DNA of 28,838 bases from Zopfochytrium polystomum. Its lineage: Eukaryota > Chytridiomycota > Chytridiomycetes > Chytridiales > Chytridiaceae. The DNA lies in NCBI GenBank assembly GCA_025765615.1, contig JAIVFJ010000517.1, positions 1 through 28,838 of the forward strand, read 5' to 3'. Numbering within the stretch: position 1 is the stretch's first letter; each line of letters opens with the position of its first letter. The notes under the pieces were generated by a model. It saw nothing but the letters and a program-made list of their open reading frames with translations, was not told the DNA's origin and searched no databases. Positions 1 to 8,945 of this stretch are shown here, piece by piece. The position numbers and the translations under genes were made by a program.

Positions 1-617
1 CCGATCCAATTTCAAAGACGGCAATCGCAAAGATGAACACCCACTTGCGGCCGAAAATGTCGGACATGCGTCCGTACCTGGGCGAAGCGGGAAAAAACAA
101 GGTGACATGAGCAAGTGGGACAAACGCCATACGACCAATCTGGGGGGTTCTTACAGCAGCGAGAACGAGGTTGCGGTAATCAGGTAAGCGGATCCGATCC
201 ACGAGATCAGCTCCTGGTGCCCGAGGTCCGCCACGACGACCCTCAGGATGGTCGACACAATCGTCTGGTCCAGCGCGGCCAGCAAGATGGCGAGGAGCAG
301 CGCAACAAAAACCATCGCAAACTGCACGCGGCCGAGCGGGACCTTGACAAAGTCCTGGTCAAAAGCGGGTCGCGAGGGCGACGACGACCCATCGGGAGGT
401 GGCGGTGGGGCCTCCGGGTCTGCCACTTTGCAGCCGTGGTGGTGGTGGTGGTGGTGGAGAGGTCGGCGCCGTCGAGTCCGCCCTCGGTTGTGATGACGAA
501 GCCCTGTTCGTCGGCGAGGGTCGACGACGTCTCCTTCTCGGGTGCGGGCGATGGTTGTTGTTGCAGTTTGCCGCTGCTGCTGCTGCTGCTGTTGTCAGTG
601 GAGATGTCGGTCGTCAT
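1..617 (-). CDS. MFS drug/metabolite transporter, DHA2-like, 5' end only
   Basis: This is the N-terminal part of a major facilitator superfamily exporter, a plasma- or vacuolar-membrane proton antiporter of the fungal DHA2 (14-helix) type. It runs off the left edge. The ATG at 617-615 opens a Ser/Gln/Thr-rich cytosolic tail. After it come a hydrophobic first helix with the family motif LAALDQTIVST, a second helix (WIGSAYLIT), and, after an intron at 78-154 (GTAAGA...CCCAG), the MFS motif A as GRMSDIFGRK followed by the third helix. The helix 1 frame differs from the frame of the N-terminal tail; the switch lies around 424-500, near a (ACC)n stretch. No splice-site pair joined the two in phase, so an unseen intron, a base error or a real frameshift are all possible. 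The family call is firm; the substrate is unknown. Confidence 0.82.
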
Positions 618-642
618 GGTATGGTGATGGGTCGGGTGGGGT

Positions 643-691
643 GCTTGCTGTGCTTGCTGTGCTTGCTGTGCTTGCTGTGCTTGCTGCTGTG
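643..691. repeat. Tandem 9-bp repeat, about five copies
   Basis: The unit gcttgctgt is repeated head to tail about five times, just upstream of the MFS start codon. On the minus strand the same DNA would read as a Gln-Gln-Ala repeat, but it lies before the first ATG that leads into the transporter, so it is probably 5' leader. Confidence 0.8.
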
Positions 692-1305
692 CGAGAAGTT
701 GTTGTTGCTGGTTGTTGTTGTTCGTGAGGGCCCTTGCGAAGTAAGGGCAGCAGCAGCGCCTCGGTTGTTGTGCTGCTGACTTGGATCTGTCCTCTCTTTT
801 CCTGCTGCTTTTGTTCAGCGTGGCTTTATGCGATTTTGAGCGAGCCTGCCGCCTCATTGCCTGCATCTGTCTGTCGGTCCTGTCTGTCGGTCTGTCTGTC
901 GGTCTGTCTGTCTGTCTGTCTCGACAGGGTCGGGAAGCAAAAACGACAACCGATTCAATTGTTTTTGGCCTAGTTTCCGGTTTTGTTTACGGCGATGGAC
1001 ACTTCCGCCATGGAGCGGAAAGATGCTTTTCTCATGCGCAAACAGAAATGTGGAAAAAAAAGATGATCATGGTTCAACATCGAGCCACACTGCTTTTGGA
1101 CCGTCAAAATTCTGTCGGAAAAAAAACCCAGCTTTTTGTAAGCATTTTGGCCAGAGCTGAAGGAAAACCGAGCTGGCTTGAGTGACGGCAACGACAAACG
1201 ATCTCCCCATCGTCCGCGAGTTTGCGGTTCGCGCGTTGCGGGCGAGGTGGAGGAGGTGGAAGAGAGAGAGAGACGTGGAGGGAAGAGGGATGGACTGAGA
1301 GAGAT

Positions 1306-1370
1306 AGTGTGTGTATGTGTGTGTGTTCGCGCGTGTGTGTGTGTGTGTGTGTGTGTGGTGGTGTGTTTGT
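1306..1370. repeat. (GT)n microsatellite
   Basis: A nearly pure GT dinucleotide tract with a short GCGC interruption, in the spacer between the MFS and universal stress protein genes. It follows a GA-rich stretch. Confidence 0.9.
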
Positions 1371-1633
1371 GTCCAACTCAAAAAAATATTCCCCACCCCA
1401 CGCATCTCCAACTCACGATACCCTCCCAAGAGCATTGTTCGCTCAAGAAGAGTATTTATACCAACATTTTCGCCTCCCACGACGGTTAGTTACAAGCAAA
1501 CAACTTTGATGGACAAAGAAGGGCACTAGCCCCCATTCTTGTATTCTATGCAAACGCTCGACTGGTTCTTGCCCACTCGACTTGTAAACGAATACATCCG
1601 GATGAAGACATTCCCCCCCTTCTTTTTTTTTTC

Positions 1634-2458
1634 TCATCCCTTGATTTCCTCGTCCTCGGACTTTCGCGGAACGATCACGGGCAGGTGGAGGTGGCGGACG
1701 AGGTAGTCGCTCACGGCTGGGTGAGTAAGAGAAGAGAAAAGGAAAAAAAAACAAATGCGAAACAAGGTTGATGCGCGGTCCATTAGTAGGACGGGGCAAG
1801 GGGCCACAAAACGCTTACATCCGAGGAACGCCCTCTTGACGGCGCCGAGGCCGCGAGACCCGACGACGAGCATGTCCGGCGCGGATCTCCTCGACCTTGA
1901 AAGCGATCTCGTCGCGCGGGTCACCGCGCAGCGCGACGCCGCGGATGTTGTACCTGGTTGGTCGGTGCAGACGATCAGTTGTTGTGAGGACAGAAACAAG
2001 AGGCAAGATGCGAGCAATCAAGGGAGTGATTCATGAGAGGTACGCACTTGAGAGCGGGGACCTTGGCGGCGTAAGCGCGGAGGAGGTCGTGCGACTCTTT
2101 CCGGTTCTGGGAGGAGCCAGGCGTCGATCAGATGGTCGTTCTTGAAGCCCATCCCTCAGTCAAAGCGCACTCACCACGGCATCGAGATCCTCAAACTGCT
2201 TCAGGGCCTCCGCGCTGACGGCCTCGAACGCGACTGGGAACGAGACGAGCGGGCGCACGTTGAGCAGCACGATCTGGTCCGTATCAGGCCGCACGACGTT
2301 CTGGATGGTCCAGTTGAAGGCGTACTCGGAGTACGCCGAGGCGTCGACGGCGATCGCAATGACGGCGGGCGGGGGGCGCGCCGGATGCTGCGTGCGTCTC
2401 GTGCGGGTGGACGACGTCCTCGTGGACGGAGGTGGGGGGCGGGCGCCGACGACGCCAT
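1634..2458 (-). CDS. Universal stress protein (UspA family), frame-disrupted
   Basis: A UspA-fold protein (alpha/beta nucleotide-binding, usually cytosolic). Exons read on the minus strand are about 2458-2175, 2106-2048, 1953-1819 and 1716-1634; introns 2107-2174, 1954-2047 and 1717-1818 have good GT-AG ends. The first beta strand VIAIAVDASAYSEYAFNWTI opens the fold. The C-terminal ATP-binding loop reads GSRGLGAVKRAFLG, then SVSDYLVRHLHLPVIVP after the last intron, matching the family G-2x-G-9x-G-S/T motif. The gene is not in one frame. An extra G at about 1876-1877 separates the EEIRA and DMLVVG segments, and the N-terminal segment from the ATG at 2458 changes frame at two runs of six G on the plus strand (2434-2439 and 2371-2376). 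These are either homopolymer sequence errors or a decaying gene. Confidence 0.85.
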
Positions 2459-3224
2459 TTGGTTGGGGGAGAGTGGAGGATGGAGAGAAAGCAAACTTGG
2501 CGGCGCTGTTCGGGTTCGGCAAATCCGTGCAAATAATCACCCCCGAGGAAAGCGTTTCTGCATTCACTTCCGAGAATCCGCTCAGACGGAAGTCCGCCTG
2601 TCTGTCTCTCTCTCTCTCTCTCACTCACTCTCTGTCTCTCTCTCCTCTCCTCACAACGCGCCCGGTGCAAACAAAAAAGCCCACACTCCACTTCCCACGG
2701 TATAAGGGCGGTAACAAAACGCCGCAGACGGGTAGGTCAAAGGGCCCTTCCTGTGAGGCCACGTACGACGGCGATGCCGAAAAAGCGAAAGTTTTTTGGG
2801 GGCGGCGATTCTGTCTGGGCACAAGCCCCCCCTTGGCAAGCGAGCAAGTAGTTCCGATACGTGGCCTCGAGGAAAGATGGTAATCTGGGGTGGGTGGTGG
2901 ATACCGAAGAGACCGCCCGACGCTCACCGCGCATGGGGTGGGTGCGCGGATGGATGTGGTAAGAGAAGCAAAGGGGGGTGGAATTCAATGGGAGTGCCCA
3001 CGAGAACGTGGTCCGTCCCGTCCCTTTCCGGCAGCAGCAGCACCAGCAGCAGAAGCAGCAAAGGCTCTGTGTGGCTGCGGGGCCGATAGATAAATGGGTG
3101 ATTCCCTCCCATCGTGATCGCAGCGTCATTCCGATGAGAAAAAGGAGGGCCACCGCAATCATTATTAAATATTTGAAATTCGGATTTTCCACGATTCTGA
3201 CAAAGACAACGAATGAATGAAGAA

Positions 3225-3311
3225 AGAGCGAGAGAGGGAGAGAGAGATTGAGAGAGAGACAGAGAGAGAGAGAGAGCGTGTGTGTGTGTGTGTGTGTGGG
3301 TGTGTGTGTGA
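3225..3311. repeat. Compound (GA)n-(GT)n microsatellite
   Basis: An imperfect GA tract passes directly into a GT tract, about 320 bp upstream of the kinase start codon. Confidence 0.9.
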
Positions 3312-3445
3312 CTGAGCGAGCGACAGACAAGCTCGCCCGCAACTCTCCGCTTATGAATCAGGGGTTCGGCCGCCCGCCTCCCTCCGACTCCTTGTTGTCC
3401 GATTTTCCCGCTCCGCCTCCGTTTCCAACAGTGTGTGCACACACA

Positions 3446-3452
3446 TATAAAA
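3446..3452 (+). promoter_or_regulatory. TATA-like box upstream of the kinase gene
   Basis: The sequence tataaaa lies about 180 bp before the chosen kinase ATG at 3630. The position suits a fungal promoter with a long leader, but this rests on one short motif. Confidence 0.3.
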
Positions 3453-3629
3453 TACATTCATATTATTAACACGACGACAAAGTACATAAACTCCCCGCAG
3501 ACCTGTGGTCCCCCTTCCCCATCCTTTCCTTCCCCCACAACCCCCTCTCCTCCAAACGTAACTTGGCTGGATCGCCCCGTTGCTGCACTCACAAAACAGC
3601 TCCAAACCAAACCAATCCAAACTGCCATC

Positions 3630-5036
3630 ATGCTCGCCCTTCTCAACCCGCACGACCACCACCACCACCACCACCACCACCACCACCACCACGACGGCCA
3701 CTCGATGTCGATCCGTGCAGACTCTGGCTACGCCTCGTCCAACGCTGCCCTCTCCACCCCGCCCGCCTCGCCCGATCGCCGCCCTTTTGCCCGCCCAAAG
3801 ATCGTCTCCGCCGAATCGCTGCGTCTACTCGAGCTCGCCGACAGCGCGTCGGACGCGGCCTTCACCGACGCCAACACCTTGAAGGCCCGCAGGGCCGTCC
3901 GCTACGCCGTCCGCCACTCGGCGCACCTCGACGCCTTCCGCATCGACCGCATCCTCGGCTACGGCTCAAACGGCGTCGTCGTCGCTGGCCACCTTGCCGA
4001 CGATTCGAAGCAGCAGCAGCAACCCGTCGCGATCAAGATCATCTACAAGGCCGCCCAGCACGTCGGCAAGCAAAACCAGCCGATGCCGCGCGAAATCCAG
4101 CTGATCAAGCTCCTCGCTGACGAGGCCTACGCCCACCAGGGCCTCCTCCACGCGTTCGACGCCTGGCAGGACGACCGCCACTTTTACCTGGTCACGGAGC
4201 TGTTTGGCAGCGACTGGCTCTCGGTGCTCTTTGACCCGGCCGCGCCCGCTGCACCAGAGGACCTCCTTGTCTTTTTCAACCCGCGCCGCAGCACCACCCA
4301 CACCGTCCGCGTCTCGCCCGGCTCCGCCGACGTCTGGGCATGGTCGATCGCCCAGCGCCACCACAACGAACAGTCACACTTGCGCCGACACCCTGGCGCC
4401 GCCCCCGAAACCGCCCCGCTCCCGGACCCGCGCCACGTCCGCCAGGTCTTCCGCAAGGCCGTCGCCGCAGTGCACCACCTCCACAGGGTCGCAAACACGG
4501 CCCACGGCGACATCAAGGAGGAGAACGTCCTGGTGCAGTCCGTTACGGTCCCCTGTGCCGACCCGGACCACGCGGACCGCCCGCAGCCGCATTGGCACCA
4601 CGCGCTTGACGTCCGCGTCTGCGACTTTGGCCACGCCGTCCGCGGCGCCGACGGCAAACGCCCGACCCTAACTTCGTACGGCACCGCGCACTCGACCCCG
4701 CCGGAACTCCAGGACTCACGCCGCCAGGGTGCCTCAACGCCCGCCGCCGCCGACGGGTTCGCCGCGGACGTGTTTGCGCTCGGCGTCTTGCTCTTCGCGT
4801 TGCTCCACGGTCCCGGCCGCGCACCCTCCATCCTCGAGGCCGCCGCAGCCGCCCGCGGATCGTCCTCGTCGTCGTCGGTGCGATTCCCGGCGTCCGGCCC
4901 GCTCCCGATCGCCGACGACGTCGACCCGCGCGTGCCGCCCGAGTGCGTCGAAATCTTGGAGGGCATGACCATGGTCCGTCCCGAGCAGCGGTGGACGCTG
5001 GACCGCGTGCTGGAGCATCCGTGGATGCGTGGCTGA
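3630..5036 (+). CDS. Protein kinase with N-terminal poly-His tract and atypical catalytic motifs
   Basis: A single-exon gene of 468 codons. The frame is open upstream, but ATG 3630 (context gccatcATG, after a C/A-rich leader) is the likely start. Residues 10-21 are twelve consecutive His from (CAC)12. The kinase domain runs from about residue 104: glycine loop GYGSNGVV (about 110), VAIKI with the ATP-anchoring Lys at 136, the catalytic loop as HGDIKEEN (about 292) instead of HRDLKPEN, and the magnesium loop as DFGHA (332). The sequence ends with a typical subdomain XI (RPEQRWTLDRVLEHPWM). The catalytic Lys, Asp and Asn are kept, so it is probably active. The Arg before the catalytic Asp is Gly, as in kinases not controlled by activation-loop phosphorylation. 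A long insert (about 205-270) sits before the catalytic loop. Substrate and pathway are unknown. Confidence 0.88.
   Translation: MLALLNPHDHHHHHHHHHHHHDGHSMSIRADSGYASSNAALSTPPASPDRRPFARPKIVSAESLRLLELADSASDAAFTDANTLKARRAVRYAVRHSAHLDAFRIDRILGYGSNGVVVAGHLADDSKQQQQPVAIKIIYKAAQHVGKQNQPMPREIQLIKLLADEAYAHQGLLHAFDAWQDDRHFYLVTELFGSDWLSVLFDPAAPAAPEDLLVFFNPRRSTTHTVRVSPGSADVWAWSIAQRHHNEQSHLRRHPGAAPETAPLPDPRHVRQVFRKAVAAVHHLHRVANTAHGDIKEENVLVQSVTVPCADPDHADRPQPHWHHALDVRVCDFGHAVRGADGKRPTLTSYGTAHSTPPELQDSRRQGASTPAAADGFAADVFALGVLLFALLHGPGRAPSILEAAAAARGSSSSSSVRFPASGPLPIADDVDPRVPPECVEILEGMTMVRPEQRWTLDRVLEHPWMRG
3657..3692. repeat. (CAC)12 trinucleotide tract in coding sequence
   Basis: Twelve CAC codons in a row encode a His12 tract near the N-terminus of the kinase. 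Being a pure triplet repeat, it can change length without shifting frame. Confidence 0.9.
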
Positions 5037-5657
5037 ATATGTTGTCTTGCGAGTGCTGGTTTTCCGAAGCGAATAGCGGCAACGAACAAAGCACTGCTAG
5101 TGGGATCTAGGGCCACCAGCCGATCTTCCACCAAAGGGATTCCGCCTTCTTTATCGAGGGCGTTCGCCTGTGGGGGATGCCTTTTTCTTTTGGAGGTTTG
5201 CCGCATTGGGGTTTGTCCCAGGGGCCTCCATCCATTATCGCCACTCGAATTTCTCTTGATGAGAAGCGAGAGCGATGCGAGTGTTTCTTTTTTCCCACTT
5301 ACACATACTCCTACATTGTATCTCAGCTCTTCCCCAGGCCCCCCCTTTTTTTTTTTTGTTGTTGAACTTGAAAGAGGCTATGGCTGTTCAGGAAACGCGG
5401 AGGCCCTTTCGGATTTGTCGTGCTCTTCAATTTCCATTCTGTCACTCTCTCTTCGTCTGTATGCTCCGTTCCCATGGTCCGCTGTGTCAAACTGAAATAC
5501 ACAAAGCGCAAAAGTAAAAAGAAAATAAGGACAACTGCTCTTAAACGTTGGAGAACGACCAAAGGCCATGCAAAAGATGAAAATGATTAGAAAAGAAGTC
5601 CAACTCGACGGGACTCTTCGGAAGCGCTCTCCCCCGAAACTGGTCCCACCGCGATTC
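5037..5657. other. Convergent intergenic region
   Basis: The spacer between the 3' end of the kinase gene (plus) and the 3' end of the first seven-helix gene (minus). It holds a poly-T stretch after a C run near 5340-5358 and no open frame with recognisable protein features. Confidence 0.6.
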
Positions 5658-7347
5658 TCACGGTGCAATAGACTTCCTGGTCGCCATTTGGGAGCTAACA
5701 GCCGTCGAGACGTTCCCTGTCCGACCCCTGCTGTTGTTGAAGTGATCCACAATGTCACGAACTATGCCGGCGTAGGACAGGAACATGGGAAAGAACATGT
5801 TGAAAACCATGCCGCTTCCAAAGCTGCAATCAGAGAGAGAAAATTGCTTGTGTTAAGGGCTTGATAATCAATGAAGAAAATGAAAAACGCGGGAATATAC
5901 TCACGGAGCTGCTCGGAAAAGCCAAGTTTATGGTGTGGAAACCACCAAGGATTGAGTTTACAATCGCATAAAGTGCGTCCCACATTAAAGAATAGCCTCA
6001 TCGAATTTCGCCCAGTTCACGACGGTGCCTTTGGGGGGAAAAAAGGCGAGTTATTCGCTGTCCCCGAATTGGAAGGAAAAAAATAGAAGAGAAAATATCC
6101 AAAACCGCGAAATGCACTCACTGGCAAAGAGGACCACAACAATGGTCAGTGCGGTGTAAATGACGCACCGAATAACCAACTTCGCGACGATCGGAAACGA
6201 CACACTAACATTGTACACCGACGACATGCAGCGAATGATGGCGAATTGCGAGAGACCAAAGAAAAGCACCAGCATTGCAGCGTCGTAAACAATGATCGTG
6301 TATGTAAGGGCCGTGAATTCGGCAGTTGGGGAGCTGTTGTGGTTCATCTTTTTTTTTTTGGGTCGGCCCAATCAATGCCCATTGTTAATTTTTAATGCAG
6401 TACCGCACCTTCCAGTTTTGCCACATATACGTAACGCCTGTGCCAAGGAACAGTAAGTTTGCTAGAAGCTTGTGGTGACGGTTGCTGTGCCGGGGAGGGG
6501 GGAACGGGAAGGGGACTTACCGAGCCTTTTGGAGAAAGGAGTTGAAATTTGTAAACAGCTGAGAATTCGACGAAAGGCGCACCAAGCTTACGTGTGGACA
6601 ATCACAGCGCCGAGAAAGGCAGCAGCAGAGATCACGTTCAGCAGAATAGATCGCGGACAAAAAATGAGGAGAGCGCGATATGCTGCGTGGAAGATCAACA
6701 GAACCATCTTTTTTTTTCAACGTTGAGGACGGTCAGTGGTGTATGACAACGAGAAGATACAACCTTATATACATTGACGTCTATCATTTAAAGCGATGAG
6801 GGAGGGAGCGAACGTACGATTACTGACACGAAGGTAAAAGCTTGTTTTGGTGTTTGGCTTACAGAGAGCGGAGAACCTCATCCTGTAAAACTCGTCCATG
6901 TTGAAGTCGCGAGTCGCTTTGAGAAACAAGTAGCCGTCCAAAAAACAGCCTTCCGTTTGCAAAAGAATTGCAAGAATCATGGACCACAAAAGGAGCGGAT
7001 TGTTGATCTTGGCGATCGAGTCCCAGTAGGCGATCGCCTTGGGTTCAAAATGTTGGGACGAAAAAACGACGAGGATGTTAGTAGAAAGTTCGGCAATAGA
7101 AGATCCGACGGGAGGACAGGCGGAGTTGTTTGCATGATACTAGATCGTGCTGATCCACCGATCAGCAAACAATCCACGCGCACCAAGGACCAGAACGAAG
7201 ATTGTGGAGATCTTCAAGATCGACAACAAAAGCCCTGGAGAGTTGAAAGAAAACGAGACGGGGAAATCGAATCTGAACACGTACTAAAACGATCGTTGTG
7301 CCGCCGGCGATCATGGAGCCGGCCGCGAAGGAGATAAATTGATCCAT
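5658..7347 (-). CDS. Seven-helix membrane protein, tandem paralog 1
   Basis: A ten-exon gene of 275 codons. Exons on the minus strand: 7347-7285, 7037-6863, 6780-6764 (17 nt), 6707-6592, 6525-6521 (5 nt), 6437-6409, 6347-6122, 6028-6002, 5908-5905 (4 nt), 5823-5658. The total is 828 nt and is divisible by three. By eye the protein has seven hydrophobic segments with short loops and a Ser/Thr-rich tail of about 40 residues, a receptor-like layout. Landmarks are AYWDSIAKINN, RALLIFCPRS, WQNWK, KLVIRC and GIVRDIVDHFNN. It is clearly homologous to the gene at 8946-10495. All introns start GT except the eighth, whose donor reads ATGAGG where the paralog has GTAAAT. That intron is either spliced as AT-AG or the gene is damaged there. 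I do not recognise the family; function is unknown. Confidence 0.75.
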
Positions 7348-7889
7348 CAACAAGTGGACGGTGGTTGAGGTTGCCTGACGAAGATACGCGGCGTGTTTCG
7401 ATGAATCTTATTGAGCGTAAAGTTGATAGAATACTCCTTTGTTCGTGATTTTGACAACTACGTGTCTTGGCGCGTTTTCACATGGTCTGGAACATTTTAG
7501 CGATCAAAAGCCATCTATCGTTATGGCTGCGCTGCTAAGTGGAACAGCTGCCGTCGAAATCACAAAATCATATCTGAACAGAGTTACTCCCTCAAGTGCA
7601 GACAATATCATACAAATTCAGTGTGGTATGGTATTGCTGCAAATCTTTGTGAGGTTGACCATGCCCACCTCTGCGATTGCCCGGACGAATTTGTCTGAAT
7701 GTTTTGAGGAGGCTGAGTTTCCGTTTTTTTCCTTCTGCTGGTTGTTGCTGCTGGCTGAATCGGACTTGGGCGGATGTTTACACCATGAAGCACGCTCTGT
7801 GGGGCATCCAGTACAAAGGCTCCCCTCCCCCCCTTTGAAATAGAGATGAGCACACTTCTCTGACCTACAATACTCAAATACTCACAAGG
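7348..7889. other. Intergenic region between divergent membrane protein and GNAT genes
   Basis: This 542-bp stretch should hold the promoters of the minus-strand membrane protein and the plus-strand acetyltransferase. One plus-strand open frame (7439-7843) covers most of it, but its translation shows no recognisable domain. Confidence 0.55.
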
Positions 7890-8749
7890 ATGCCGTCGAT
7901 CGAAGCCCTCGGTCAGTTCCCGGTCCAATTGAACCGCTGCACGATCCGGTTCTTTGACACCGCGGTCAGCGCGGACATCGACCAGCTGCAGAAGGCCGCA
8001 GCCGGCCCGAACGTGTCGCGATACATGTTTGACGGCGCCCCATCAGTGTTAGTCGCCCACCCGCCCCCCCCCCCCCCCCCCCCCCCCCCCGCCAATCGAT
8101 TGTAGCTGAAGATTTCGTGCTCCACTGGGAAACCCCCACCGACGTAGGTTCAAGGATGCGGCGTCGTGGATGAAAGACAAGACCCGCGAAGCCGCCGCGG
8201 AGCAGATCGCGGCGTGCCCACCGGGGCAGCGCGTCGGCTTGAAGGGTCTCTGCATTGAGATTGACGGTCGAGTAAGCGGCACCATCAGCTACAGGTTAGT
8301 GCCTGTCTTCCTCATATGCCTCAGCCAATCCATCACACCTCGCGATCCTCGAAGCACTCGCTTACTGCTGCATTTTGGTTCGTCCATACCCCCCCTCCCT
8401 TCCAACTCACTCCTTCTTCAGCTACGACGGCGACCTCGGCCACCGCACCATCGCGCTCGGCTACTGGCTGGCTGAGGACTCGTGGGGCCGCGGCTACGCG
8501 ACAGAGTGTGCGCGCTGGCTCGTCGACTTTATCGTCCGCGAAGAGCCTGTCGCCGTCCGTCTAGTCTCCGCAGTGATGACCCCCAACTTCGCCAGCCGCC
8601 GCGTCCTCGAGAAGTGCGGGTTCACGTGCGAGGCCGTTATGCGTGCGTCCATGGCAAAGGGGGACGCACTGGTCTACGACGCGTTTTTGATGGCGTTGGT
8701 TATAGAGGAGCGGTTGAGATCTGGGGTTCAGTACATTACAGCCGAGTAG
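7890..8749 (+). CDS. GNAT family N-acetyltransferase (RimJ/RimL-like)
   Basis: Three exons, 7890-8047, 8148-8294 and 8422-8749, give 210 codons. The protein transfers acetyl from acetyl-CoA to an amine; the acceptor is unknown. The fold is visible in order: the start of beta strands (IRFFDTAVSADIDQLQKAA), a central GTISYSYD strand, the hallmark GYWLAEDSWGRGYATE with the acetyl-CoA pyrophosphate-binding G-R-G-Y-A segment, then NFASRRVLEKCGFTCEAVMR, the typical end of Acetyltransf_3 domains. Both introns have GT-AG ends (GTTAGT...GTAG and GTTAGT...TTCAG) and join in phase. Intron 1 holds a run of 27 C. The gene lies between the two seven-helix paralogs on the opposite strand, which may only reflect the local duplication. 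Confidence 0.88.
8064..8090. repeat. Homopolymer C27
   Basis: An uninterrupted run of 27 C in the first intron of the GNAT gene. The minus-strand reading would be poly-Gly, but the tract sits between clear splice sites. Confidence 0.9.
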
Positions 8750-8945
8750 CCCCCGTGCGGAAATCAAATTTCGGATTGATCGACTTAAAGTCACATTTCG
8801 CAATGGCGCACTCGCTTCAATATCTGGTTCAGCGCTTTATTATTTCAGTCCCAGCCAGAACGGTTGGTCTATTTTCTCGAACAGAAGAACAAAAGAAAAA
8901 GCAAGATCAAGGGAAGGTCTGTCAACGTTTTAAGGTCTTGTCGTT

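Larger units (their letters stand above)
618..1633. other. Intergenic spacer rich in simple repeats
   Basis: No gene is supported here. Upstream of the MFS start are the 9-bp repeat, a TCTG tetranucleotide tract (about 865-922) and a GA/GT microsatellite (about 1257-1370). The open frames in this stretch are low-complexity translations of these repeats (His-Thr, Val-Cys runs) and look spurious. Confidence 0.7.
2459..3629. other. Divergent intergenic region between stress protein and kinase
   Basis: A 1.17-kb spacer between divergently transcribed genes, presumably holding both promoters. It contains a CT tract (about 2598-2650), a CAG-rich patch (about 3032-3062) and a GA/GT microsatellite (about 3225-3311). 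I find no supported gene in it. Confidence 0.65.

Noticed and set aside
2737..3342. Minus-strand open frame with one hydrophobic stretch (LIMIAVALLFLIGMTL)
   Set aside because: Most of the frame is translated microsatellite (Thr-His, Ser-Leu), and no start, splice chain or family match supports it. Only a short helix looks protein-like, which can arise by chance.
3435..3629. In-frame upstream ATG of the kinase at 3435
   Set aside because: It starts close to the TATA-like box, and the intervening translation is a low-complexity leader. The ATG at 3630 has a better context.
7439..7843. Plus-strand open frame of 134 codons between the membrane protein and GNAT genes
   Set aside because: No recognisable motif, no clear context as an exon, and it occupies the expected divergent promoter region.
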